Shown in pieces: positions 7,219-14,167 of a DNA stretch of 16,853 bases (position 1 is its first letter; every line of letters starts with the position of its first letter). The notes below the pieces were generated by a model. It saw nothing but the letters and a program-made list of their open reading frames with translations, was not told where the DNA came from and searched no databases. This DNA comes from Lysobacterales bacterium. Its GTDB lineage: Bacteria; Pseudomonadota; Gammaproteobacteria; Xanthomonadales; SZUA-5. The DNA lies in NCBI GenBank assembly GCA_024710675.1, contig JANJUH010000335.1, forward strand, positions 1-16,853. Reading direction: 5' to 3'. The position numbers and the translations under genes were made by a program.

Positions 7219-8544
7219 ATGCACAAGGCCTGGAAACGCGTGCTCGACCGCCTGGAGAGCGAGGTCTCCCAGGAGGACGTGCAGACCTGGCTGAAGCCGC
7301 TGATGTCGCGCTCGCGCGCCGGCAACCTGGTCTTGCTGGCGCCGAACCAGTTCGTCAGCGAGCGCGTGCGCAAGCATTTCCTGCCGCGCATCTGCGAACT
7401 GGTGCGGGCACTCGATCCCGGTGTGCTGGAGGTCGTCGTCGAGGTCGGCACCAGCGAGCCGGCGGCGGCGACCGCAAGCAATCCGCCACGGGCCACGCCG
7501 GTGACCATCGAGGAGCGCTTCGACAGCAAGCTCGATCCGCGCTACCAGTTCGAGAACTTCGTCGAGGGCAAGTCCAACCAGCTCGCGCGCGCCACCGCCT
7601 GGCAAGTCGCGCTCAAGCCCGGCGTGGCCTACAACCCCTTCCTGCTCTACGGGGGCACGGGACTGGGCAAGACCCACTTGTTGCATGCCGCCGGCAACCT
7701 GATCGTGCGCAACAACCCGCGCGCGCGAGTGCTCTACGTGCGCAGCGAGGAATTCATTCGCGCGATGATCCAGGCGCTGCAGCAAAACCGCATGGACCAG
7801 TTCAAGCAGGCCTACCGCAGCGTCGATGCGCTGCTGATCGACGACATCCAGTTCCTGGCCGGCAAGGACCGCACCCAGGAGGAGTTCTTCCACACCTTCA
7901 ACGCGCTCTACGATGCCAAGCAGCAGATCATCATGACCTGCGATCGCTATCCGAAGGAACTCGACAAGCTGGAGCCGCGGCTGAAGTCGCGCTTTGGCTG
8001 GGGGATCAGCGTGGGCGTGGATCCACCGGATTTCGAGACGCGGGTCGCGATCCTGATGGCGAAGGCCGATCTGGCCCACATGGTGATCGAACACGAGGTC
8101 GCCGAATACATTGCGCAGCGCATGCGCTCGAACGTGCGCGAACTCGAAGGCGCCTTGCACACCTTGCACGCCCACGCCAACCTGCTTGGCAAGGCCCGCA
8201 TCGATCTTGCCTTCGCCCAGGCCACCCTGCGCGATGTGATGCGCCCGCACGAGCAGCAGATCTCGCTTTCCAGCATCCAGAAATCGGTCGCCGACTATCA
8301 CCGCATCCCCTTGAGCGACCTGCTCGGCAAGAGCCGCACGCGCTCGGTGGTGCGACCACGACAGATGGCGATGGCGCTGGCGAAGGAGATGACCACGCAC
8401 AGCCTTCCCGAGATTGGCCAGGCTTTTGGCGGGCGTGACCACACCACCGTGCTGCATGCCTGCCGGGTCATCCGCGAACTCGTGGACACCGATGGGCGGA
8501 CACGCGATGACTGGGAGAAACTGGTGAGGCTGCTGAGTTCCTGA
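7219..8544 (+). CDS. dnaA: Chromosomal replication initiator protein DnaA
   Basis: The 441-residue protein is the initiator ATPase that binds DnaA boxes and opens oriC. Domain I covers about 1-75 (WKRVLDRLESEVSQEDVQTWLKPL), with a short variable domain II to about 100. The AAA+ domain has Walker A GGTGLGKTH (145-153), Walker B LLIDDIQ (205-211) and the sensor region LKSRFGWG. Domain IV ends with the box-binding signature GRDHTTVLHA (R406, D407, H408, T409, T410). The frame is open further upstream, but ATG 7219 gives the normal DnaA N-terminus, while the upstream extension lies in the repeat region and has no DnaA character. Instead of rpmH-rnpA, gspD lies immediately upstream. The dnaA-dnaN gap holds the likely origin. 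Confidence 0.97.
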   Translation: MHKAWKRVLDRLESEVSQEDVQTWLKPLMSRSRAGNLVLLAPNQFVSERVRKHFLPRICELVRALDPGVLEVVVEVGTSEPAAATASNPPRATPVTIEERFDSKLDPRYQFENFVEGKSNQLARATAWQVALKPGVAYNPFLLYGGTGLGKTHLLHAAGNLIVRNNPRARVLYVRSEEFIRAMIQALQQNRMDQFKQAYRSVDALLIDDIQFLAGKDRTQEEFFHTFNALYDAKQQIIMTCDRYPKELDKLEPRLKSRFGWGISVGVDPPDFETRVAILMAKADLAHMVIEHEVAEYIAQRMRSNVRELEGALHTLHAHANLLGKARIDLAFAQATLRDVMRPHEQQISLSSIQKSVADYHRIPLSDLLGKSRTRSVVRPRQMAMALAKEMTTHSLPEIGQAFGGRDHTTVLHACRVIRELVDTDGRTRDDWEKLVRLLSS

Positions 8545-8571
8545 AACGTGTGCACAAGCCCTGGCGAGGGT

Positions 8572-8580
8572 TGTGGACAA
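8572..8580 (-). promoter_or_regulatory. DnaA box, one mismatch
   Basis: The minus strand reads TTGTCCACA, one base from TTATCCACA. A second minus-strand relative, TTGTGCACA, is at 8549-8557, spaced 23 bp away in the same orientation. Confidence 0.6.
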
Positions 8581-8606
8581 GTGCGGGAGAAAACGGGAGT
8601 GTTCGC

Positions 8607-8615
8607 TTATCCACA
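8607..8615 (+). promoter_or_regulatory. Consensus DnaA box
   Basis: TTATCCACA is identical to the strong E. coli R1-type DnaA box. It lies centrally in the dnaA-dnaN gap, with looser boxes on both sides. Confidence 0.85.
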
Positions 8616-8778
8616 GGCTGTCCCGGCGCACAGGGCCGGCGGTCCACAAGGAAGCATCTGGAAAACTGTCCTCTTATCAAGGCCTTGTGTGATTTCCACA
8701 GGAAAAAGCGGGCTACAACAACAACATCGTTCTTCTTTAAAAAGACTGAAAGACTGAAAGCGAGGAGGCGCGGACCGC

Positions 8779-9879
8779 ATGCGGATCAAGGTGCAAAGAG
8801 AAGTGCTGTTGCGACCGCTGCAGCAGGTGGTAGGCGTGGTCGAGCGTCGGCACACCCTGCCGGTGCTGGCCAATGTGCTGATTCGCGTGGCCGACGGTGT
8901 GGCCAGCTTCACCACCACCGACCTCGAAGTGGAACTGAGTGCGCGGATGGCGGTTGAAGGAGCGGAGCCTGGTGAGGTGACGATCCCGGCGCGCAAGCTC
9001 TTCGATATCGTGCGGGCCCTGCCGGACGGTGGCATGGTCGACATCAAGCAGGAGGGCGATCGCGTCAAGCTGACCCAGGGGCGCGCACGCTTCACGCTGG
9101 CCACTCTGCCGGCGAGCGAGTTTCCGGCCACCGAAGCCGGTGAGGCGCTGGAGCGGATCGAGATCGACCAGGCGAGTTTCAAGCGACTGCTGGAGCGCAC
9201 GACTTTCGCGATGGCGGTGCAGGATGTGCGCTATTACCTCAACGGCTTGCTGGTTGAACTGCGCGACGGCGGCTTGCGTGCGGTGGCAACCGATGGGCAC
9301 CGGCTGGCGCTGGCGGAGACCGAGGGAGCCGGGGAGACCGAGGTCAAGCGCCAGGTGATCATCCCCCGCAAGGGCATCCTCGAACTGCAGCGCCTGCTGG
9401 AAGGCGGCGAGGCGAAGGTGCTCCTGGTGTTCGGGCGCAACCATGTGCGCGCCGAACTGGCTGACAGCGTGGTGGTGTCGAAGCTGATCGATGGCCGCTT
9501 CCCGGATTACGAGGCGGTGATTCCGCTCGGTGCAGACAAGGTCATCATCGTCGATCGGGACGTCATCCGGCAGGCGCTGTCGCGTGCGGCGATCCTGTCG
9601 AACGAGAAGTACCGTGGCGTGAAGATGGAAGTGGCGCCCGGGATGTTGCGGGTGATCGCGCACAATCCCGAGCAGGAAGAGGCCATGGAAGAGATCGAAG
9701 CCGAGACCGAGGTGGCTCAGCTCGGCGTGGGTTTCAACGTGAACTACCTGCTGGATGCGCTCGGAGCGGTCGAGGGCGATCGTGTGCGTATCCGTCTGCG
9801 CGACGGGGCGAGCAGCGCGCTGGTCGAATCGTTGTCCGAGAGTGGCAATCGGCATGTTGTGATGCCGCTGCGGCTGTGA
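8779..9879 (+). CDS. dnaN: DNA polymerase III beta subunit (sliding clamp)
   Basis: The 366-residue protein has the exact length of E. coli DnaN and consists of three repeated clamp domains (about 1-120, 125-245, 247-366). Recognisable parts are MRIKVQREVLLRPLQQVVGVVERR at the start (seen across the first 24 residues), RYYLNGLLVE, TDGHRLAL, DGRFPDYEAVIP, NEKYRGVKM and the C-terminal HVVMPLRL that lines the partner-binding pocket. It forms a dimeric ring that tethers polymerase III to DNA and binds many partners. AGGAGG at 8763-8768 stands 10 bases before the ATG. The upstream DNA is the likely origin, so DnaA may influence its expression; recF follows after 76 bp. Confidence 0.97.
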   Translation: MRIKVQREVLLRPLQQVVGVVERRHTLPVLANVLIRVADGVASFTTTDLEVELSARMAVEGAEPGEVTIPARKLFDIVRALPDGGMVDIKQEGDRVKLTQGRARFTLATLPASEFPATEAGEALERIEIDQASFKRLLERTTFAMAVQDVRYYLNGLLVELRDGGLRAVATDGHRLALAETEGAGETEVKRQVIIPRKGILELQRLLEGGEAKVLLVFGRNHVRAELADSVVVSKLIDGRFPDYEAVIPLGADKVIIVDRDVIRQALSRAAILSNEKYRGVKMEVAPGMLRVIAHNPEQEEAMEEIEAETEVAQLGVGFNVNYLLDALGAVEGDRVRIRLRDGASSALVESLSESGNRHVVMPLRL

Positions 9880-9902
9880 TCAGCGGGGAAGCATCGCGTT
9901 TG

Positions 9903-9940
9903 CCAAAGACAGGGCCGCAGTCGCGGCCCTGTTGCTTTGG
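9903..9940 (+). terminator. Strong hairpin between dnaN and recF
   Basis: AGGGCCGC (9911-9918) pairs perfectly with GCGGCCCT (9923-9930) across the loop AGTC. CCAAAG (9903-9908) and CTTTGG (9935-9940) extend the stem beyond a small internal loop. No T-run follows, so it may be an attenuating or RNA-processing structure rather than a full terminator. The recF start lies 15 bases after the hairpin. Confidence 0.55.
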
Positions 9941-9955
9941 GATCGAGCGGCTGCA

Positions 9956-11032
9956 GTGTTCCTGACGCGCCTGGACATCGATGGCCTGCGCTGCTTGCGC
10001 GCGGTGTCGATGGCGCCGTGTGCGGGTTTGAACCTGCTCGTCGGAGACAATGGTGCGGGCAAGACCAGTGTGCTCGAAGCGCTCTACGTTCTCGGCGCCG
10101 GCAAGAGCTTTCGCAGCGGCGGGACCGATGCGCTGCTGACTCGCGGCGCCTCGGCCTTGCAGGTCTATGGTGAGTGCGAGAGCGGGCAGGGCAAGGTTCG
10201 GCTGGGATTCGAAAGGACCCGGAGTAGCTGGCGCGGACTCCTCAACGGTGAGCGGGTGGCTGATCTCGCATCGTTGGCGCTGGCGGTGCCCGTGGTGTGT
10301 TTCAGTCCGGAGTCGCACGAACTGGTGTCGGGTGCTTCGGATGTGCGGCGGCGCTTCTTCGACTGGATCGTGTTCCACGTGGAACCACGCTTCGCCGAGG
10401 CCCACCGCCGCTATGCGCGCGCGCTGCGCCAGCGCAACCAGCTCCTGAAGCGAGGCCTGGTGGATCACGAGTTACGCATCTGGACTGCACAGCTCGCTGA
10501 GCTCGGCGAGGAGCTCGAGGCGCTGCGCGAGACCGTCTTCCCGCGTTTTCGGGAGGCCATGATCAGATCCTTGGGCGAGATGCTGGCGGAACTCGGTGAG
10601 CCGGCTGTGCTCTGGCGTCGCGGTTGGCGTGAGGAGATCGGCCTTGCCGAACGCCTGACGATGCTGGAGGGGCGGGAACTGGCCGTGGGCCACACCTTGG
10701 CCGGGCCGCATCGTGCCGACTGGTCGGTGTCCTTCGACCGCCGGCCGATCCGGGAGCAGGGTTCCCGCGGGCAACAGAAACTGGTCGCGTTGGCGGCGGT
10801 CTTCGTCGCTGCGCATTTGTACCGACACTGGCGCGCCCAGCCGCCGATCGTCGCCTTGGACGACCTCGCTTCAGAGCTCGACATCGAACACCAGCGCCGC
10901 ACTGTCCGGCAGTGCAGCGAGCTCGGTGCACAGGTCTGGGTGACGGGCACCCAGCGGCTGGCCGCGCTCGACGCCTGGCCAGGACTCTCCACGATGTTCC
11001 ACGTGGAACACGGAAGCGTTCGCCCCGGCTGA
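9956..11032 (+). CDS. recF: DNA replication and repair protein RecF
   Basis: The 358-residue product is nearly the E. coli RecF length (357). It is an SMC-like ATPase that, with RecO and RecR, loads RecA onto gapped DNA. Walker A is GDNGAGKT (30-37), the signature region is GSRGQQK (269-275) and Walker B is IVALDD (298-303), followed by LASELD. The start is taken as GTG at 9956, giving MFLTRLDIDGLRCLR, which aligns with the E. coli start MSLTRL; an earlier TTG in frame would add eight residues inside the hairpin region. No strong ribosome binding site is visible, so translation may be weak. The gene contains two parS-like palindromes, both read in frame as FHVE. Confidence 0.94.
   Translation: MFLTRLDIDGLRCLRAVSMAPCAGLNLLVGDNGAGKTSVLEALYVLGAGKSFRSGGTDALLTRGASALQVYGECESGQGKVRLGFERTRSSWRGLLNGERVADLASLALAVPVVCFSPESHELVSGASDVRRRFFDWIVFHVEPRFAEAHRRYARALRQRNQLLKRGLVDHELRIWTAQLAELGEELEALRETVFPRFREAMIRSLGEMLAELGEPAVLWRRGWREEIGLAERLTMLEGRELAVGHTLAGPHRADWSVSFDRRPIREQGSRGQQKLVALAAVFVAAHLYRHWRAQPPIVALDDLASELDIEHQRRTVRQCSELGAQVWVTGTQRLAALDAWPGLSTMFHVEHGSVRPG
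10371..10386. promoter_or_regulatory. parS: parS-like ParB-binding site within recF, 15 of 16 palindromic
   Basis: TGTTCCACGTGGAACC differs by only the last base from a perfect palindrome of the widely conserved parS form TGTTNCACGTGNAACA. It lies in codons for VFHVEP of RecF, about 1.8 kb from the likely oriC. The protein motif itself favours part of this sequence, so it is less certain than the second site. Confidence 0.6.
10995..11010. promoter_or_regulatory. parS: parS ParB-binding site at recF 3' end, perfect palindrome
   Basis: TGTTCCACGTGGAACA is a perfect 16-bp palindrome matching the parS consensus TGTTNCACGTGNAACA bound by chromosomal ParB. It overlaps the last codons of recF (MFHVEHG) and lies about 2.3 kb from the likely oriC, as expected for centromere sites. 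parA and parB are not in this window. Confidence 0.8.
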
Positions 11033-11080
11033 GCAGCGCGGCGTGGCGTCGGTCGGCCACCCGGGCGGGTGATGGGCGCC

Positions 11081-11089
11081 TGCTATACT
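11081..11089 (+). promoter_or_regulatory. gyrB: Probable gyrB promoter, extended -10
   Basis: TGCTATACT contains a good -10 (TATACT, 11084-11089) with the TG of an extended -10. It sits in the 116-bp recF-gyrB gap and would start transcription near 11096, giving a leader of about 50 nt. The -35 region is GC-rich and poor, as is usual for extended -10 promoters. Confidence 0.6.
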
Positions 11090-11148
11090 TCCGTGCTTGC
11101 GCCAGACGGCCGGATCCCGGCCTGCGCCCACGGAAATCGATCCCACGC

Positions 11149-13593
11149 ATGAGCGACGAGACCCAGCCGAACCCCAGCGCTGACAGCCAGCCCAAGGCTT
11201 ACGATGCCGATTCGATCAAGGTCCTGAAGGGCCTCGATGCCGTCCGCAAGCGTCCCGGCATGTACATCGGCGACACCGACGATGGCACCGGCCTGCATCA
11301 CATGGTCTTCGAGGTCGTCGACAACTCGGTCGACGAAGCCCTGGCCGGCTATTGCACCGACATTGTCGTGATCATCCATACCGACGGCTCGGTCTCCGTG
11401 TCGGACAACGGCCGCGGCATCCCGGTGGCGATCCACCCTGAAGAGGGTCGATCGACGGCGGAAGTCGTGATGACCGTGCTGCATGCGGGCGGAAAGTTCG
11501 ACGACAACAGCTACAAGGTCTCCGGTGGCCTGCATGGCGTCGGCGTCTCGGTGGTCAACGCGCTCAGCGAGAAGCTGGAACTGCGCATCGAGCGCGAGGG
11601 TTATCTCTGGGAGCAGGAATACCGCCTCGGCGACCCACAGTACCCGCTGCGCCAGGCCACGCCGAGCGAGCGCCGCGGCACCACGGTGCGCTTCCTGCCC
11701 AGCCGGCAGATCTTCTCGGACGTCGAGTTCCACTACGACATCCTGGCCAAGCGCCTGCGCGAGCTGGCCTTCCTCAATTCCGGCCTGCGCATCGTGCTGC
11801 GCGACGAGCGCGCCACCCGCGAGGACGTGTTCCAGTACGAGGGCGGCATCCGCTCCTTCGTGCAACATCTGGCGCAGCTGAAGACGCCGCTGCACCAGAC
11901 CGTGATCAGCGTACAGGGCAGCGCCAACGACATCGGTGTCGAGCTGGCCATGCAGTGGACCGATGCTTACCAGGAAACGGTCTACTGCTTCACCAACAAC
12001 ATTCCGCAGCGCGATGGCGGCACCCATCTTGCCGGCTTTCGCGCCGCGCTGACGCGCACCATCAACCAGTACATCGAACAGTCCGGACAGCTCAAGAAGG
12101 ACAAGCTCGAGCTCTCCGGTGACGACAGCCGCGAAGGCCTGATCGCGGTACTCTCGGTCAAGGTGCCGGATCCCAAGTTCTCCTCGCAGACCAAGGACAA
12201 GCTGGTTTCGTCCGAAGTGAAGAGCGTGGTCGAGAGCGTCGTCGCGCAAAAGGTTTCGGAGTTCCTGGCGGAGCATCCAGGCGAGGCCAAGGCGATCACC
12301 GTCAAGGTGGTCGAAGCCGCCCGCGCCCGCGAAGCCGCCCGCAAGGCGCGCGAGATGACGCGGCGCAAGGGTGCGCTCGATATCGCCGGTCTGCCGGGCA
12401 AGCTGGCCGACTGCCAGGAACGCGATCCCGCCCAGTCCGAACTCTTCATCGTCGAGGGTGACTCGGCCGGTGGCTCGGCCAAGCAGGGCCGCAACCGCAA
12501 GTTCCAGGCCATCCTGCCGCTGAAGGGCAAGATCCTCAACGTCGAGAAGGCGCGCTTCGACAAGATGCTGTCTTCGGCGGAAATCGGCACGCTGATCACC
12601 GCGCTCGGTTGCGGCATCGGTCGCGACGAATACAACCCGGACAAGGTGCGCTACCACCGCATCATCCTGATGACCGACGCCGACGTCGACGGCTCGCACA
12701 TCCGCACGCTGTTGCTGACCTTCTTCTACCGGCAGATGCCGGAGCTGATCGAGCGCGGTTACGTCTACATCGGCCTGCCGCCGTTGTACAAGGTGACCCA
12801 GGGCAAGCAGACCACCTACATCAAGGACGATCCGGCACTGGCGGCCTTCCTGCTGTCGAGCGCGGTCGATGGCGCCAGCCTGACGCCGGCCGAGGGCGTG
12901 CCGCCGATCACCGGCCTGCCGCTCGAGCAACTGATGCAGCGTCACGCCCACGCCCAGGCGCACCTCAAGCGCCTGCGCCAGCGCTACGACCCGACGCTGC
13001 TCGAAGCCCTGACCGAATTGCCGCCGGTGAGCGCCGCCAGCCTGGGTGCACGCACCACCTTCGAGGCCCTGGCCGCGGCCCTCGCCCCGCGCCTCGCTGG
13101 CACCGCGCTCGATCATCCGCGCTACCTCGTGGAAGTGGTCGGAGACGAACCGCAATTCGCGCTGCGCGTGGTCCGCGAGCACCACGGCTCCAGTCGCGAG
13201 ACCCTGCTGACCCGCGCCTTCTTCGAGGGACCGGACTACGCCCCGCTGGCGGACCTCGCCCAGCACCTCGGCGGTCTGCTCGGCAGTGGCGCCATCGTGT
13301 CCCGCGGCGGTCGATCGAAGGTGGTGACCCGCTTCGCCGAGGCCAATGACTGGCTGATGGAACAGGCCAAGCGCAACCGCGAAATCGGCCGCTTCAAGGG
13401 CTTGGGCGAAATGAACCCGGACCAGCTCTGGGAAACCACCGTCAACCCGGAAACGCGCCGCATGCTCAAGGTCGGCATCGAAGACGCGATCGCCGCCGAC
13501 CAGATGTTCACGATGCTGATGGGTGAGGCCGTCGAGCCGAGGCGCGAGTTCATCGAAGCTAACGCACTTCGAGTCGCCAATCTGGACGTGTGA
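11149..13593 (+). CDS. gyrB: DNA gyrase subunit B
   Basis: The 814-residue protein is the ATPase subunit of gyrase, which with GyrA introduces negative supercoils. The GHKL ATPase has FEVVDNSVDEA (catalytic E55, magnesium ligand N59), DNGRGIP and GGLHGVGVSVVNALS; the QTK loop is in KFSSQTKDKL. The TOPRIM domain has EGDSAGGSAKQ (from E436) and MTDADVDGSH (D510, D512 metal ligands). After it lies the insertion typical of Gram-negative GyrB, and the protein ends in EPRREFIEANALRVANLDV. ATG 11149 gives the usual GyrB N-terminus with the conserved KVLKGLDAVRKRPGMYIG. The ribosome binding site is weak (GGAAA). Just downstream, the final 22 codons recur twice as separate partial copies. Confidence 0.97.
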   Translation: MSDETQPNPSADSQPKAYDADSIKVLKGLDAVRKRPGMYIGDTDDGTGLHHMVFEVVDNSVDEALAGYCTDIVVIIHTDGSVSVSDNGRGIPVAIHPEEGRSTAEVVMTVLHAGGKFDDNSYKVSGGLHGVGVSVVNALSEKLELRIEREGYLWEQEYRLGDPQYPLRQATPSERRGTTVRFLPSRQIFSDVEFHYDILAKRLRELAFLNSGLRIVLRDERATREDVFQYEGGIRSFVQHLAQLKTPLHQTVISVQGSANDIGVELAMQWTDAYQETVYCFTNNIPQRDGGTHLAGFRAALTRTINQYIEQSGQLKKDKLELSGDDSREGLIAVLSVKVPDPKFSSQTKDKLVSSEVKSVVESVVAQKVSEFLAEHPGEAKAITVKVVEAARAREAARKAREMTRRKGALDIAGLPGKLADCQERDPAQSELFIVEGDSAGGSAKQGRNRKFQAILPLKGKILNVEKARFDKMLSSAEIGTLITALGCGIGRDEYNPDKVRYHRIILMTDADVDGSHIRTLLLTFFYRQMPELIERGYVYIGLPPLYKVTQGKQTTYIKDDPALAAFLLSSAVDGASLTPAEGVPPITGLPLEQLMQRHAHAQAHLKRLRQRYDPTLLEALTELPPVSAASLGARTTFEALAAALAPRLAGTALDHPRYLVEVVGDEPQFALRVVREHHGSSRETLLTRAFFEGPDYAPLADLAQHLGGLLGSGAIVSRGGRSKVVTRFAEANDWLMEQAKRNREIGRFKGLGEMNPDQLWETTVNPETRRMLKVGIEDAIAADQMFTMLMGEAVEPRREFIEANALRVANLDV

Positions 13594-13660
13594 GTCCTGA
13601 AAGCTGGCTGCACCGCTAGCGCCGACGGCGGGCGCGCCGCATGCAGCGCGAGGCCGAACG

Positions 13661-13680
13661 CCAGGCCAGGGATGGCCTGG
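13661..13680. repeat. Short perfect inverted repeat downstream of gyrB
   Basis: CCAGGCCA (13661-13668) and TGGCCTGG (13673-13680) form an 8-bp stem with a GGGA loop. It directly abuts the first extra gyrB-tail unit. It may act as a gyrB transcript end, although no T-run follows, or mark a recombination boundary. Confidence 0.5.
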
Positions 13681-13779
13681 CCGGAAGAGCGGAGCATGGA
13701 TAGCGCAGCCGAGGCTGTCGAACCGCGCAGGGAGTTCATCGAAGCGAACGCCTTGCGCGTCGCGAACCTGGACGTCTGA
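13681..13779 (+). pseudogene. Extra copy of gyrB 3' end (copy 2)
   Basis: Positions 13711-13779 repeat the final 22 codons and stop of gyrB (13525-13593). The encoded ending EPRREFIEANALRVANLDV is identical, yet 11 of 22 codons (14 bases) differ and every change is synonymous; even the two arginines use swapped codons. Before it, 13681-13710 is shared with copy 3 but not with gyrB. No start with a convincing ribosome binding site is present, so it is taken as a displaced gene end rather than a working gene. Confidence 0.8.
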
Positions 13780-13790
13780 GCCGGTTTTCC

Positions 13791-13854
13791 TGTGGGAGCG
13801 CGCTTGACGCGCGATCGTGAGGCCTCGAAATCGCGCCACAAGGGCGCTCCCACA
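13791..13854. repeat. Palindromic REP-like pair, GTGGGAGCGC type
   Basis: TGTGGGAGCGC (13791-13801) is perfectly inverted at 13844-13854. Each half is about 25 bp and has its own internal GCGC...GCGC complementarity, so the unit looks like two inverted REP elements. This type is familiar from intergenic DNA of Xanthomonadales and Pseudomonas. It lies between the two extra gyrB tails. Confidence 0.75.
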
Positions 13855-13900
13855 TCGAGCCCCTGAGCCTGCCGCGGAGCACGCTACATGCGCAGCGATG

Positions 13901-13999
13901 CCGGAAAAGCGGAGCATGGACAGCGCAGCCGAAGCCGTGGAACCGCGCAGGGAGTTCATCGAGGCCAACGCACTTCGCGTCGCGAATCTGGACGTCTGA
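13901..13999 (+). pseudogene. Extra copy of gyrB 3' end (copy 3)
   Basis: This 99-bp unit aligns without gaps to copy 2 at a spacing of exactly 220 bp and differs at 11 bases. Its last 22 codons (13931-13996) encode the same gyrB ending; 10 codons (12 bases) differ from gyrB and 8 codons (9 bases) from copy 2, all synonymously. The 30-bp lead is shared with copy 2 except for one amino-acid change (K/E) and one silent change. An ATG at 13898 opens a 33-codon frame into it, but without a clear ribosome binding site. Confidence 0.8.
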
Positions 14000-14017
14000 G
14001 CCGAGGCCGCTGCTGTT

Positions 14018-14086
14018 GTGGGTCGGGATTCATCCCGACACTCTTGATCCAGTCGAAGAAAAGCGTCCGGATGAATCCGGACCCAC
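14018..14086. repeat. Palindromic REP-like pair, GTGGGTC(C/G)GGATTCATC type
   Basis: GTGGGTCGGGATTCATCCCG begins the first half (14018-14041), itself a hairpin (TCGGGAT...ATCCCGA). The second half at 14065-14086 is its inverted, slightly different relative (GTCCGGATGAATCCGGAC core). The two halves face each other across 23 bp. Such pairs are common intergenic repeats in Xanthomonadales-like genomes. Confidence 0.75.
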
Positions 14087-14133
14087 GGGACCGAGGCAGG
14101 GCCCGATGGCGGGCGGCTGCGCATTCCCTGCCG

Positions 14134-14139
14134 TAGACT
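14134..14139 (+). promoter_or_regulatory. Possible -10 for the cNMP/DUF1003 gene
   Basis: TAGACT, 29 bases before the ATG at 14168, would give a leader of about 20 nt. The -35 region is weak, so this is a candidate only. Confidence 0.3.
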
Positions 14140-14167
14140 GCGGCGATACGCGCAAGGGGAGACGGGG

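Larger units (their letters stand above)
8545..8778. other. oriC: Probable chromosomal replication origin (oriC) between dnaA and dnaN
   Basis: The gap contains a perfect DnaA box TTATCCACA at 8607-8615 (plus strand). Two related boxes lie on the minus strand 23 bp apart: TTGTCCACA (8572-8580) and TTGTGCACA (8549-8557). Weaker matches are CGGTCCACA (8640-8648) and ATTTCCACA (8692-8700). From about 8700 to 8760 the sequence becomes AT-rich for this genome, with ACAACAACAAC triplets, TTCTTCTTTAAAAA and a tandem GACTGAAA; this could be the unwinding element. A dnaA-dnaN origin is known for Xanthomonas. The AGGAGG at 8763-8768 is the dnaN ribosome binding site. Confidence 0.8.

Noticed and set aside
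13817..13999. 60-codon frame ending in the GyrB tail as a real small gene
   Set aside because: Its first half runs through the REP palindrome, and no ribosome binding site supports the start; only the tail copy is meaningful.
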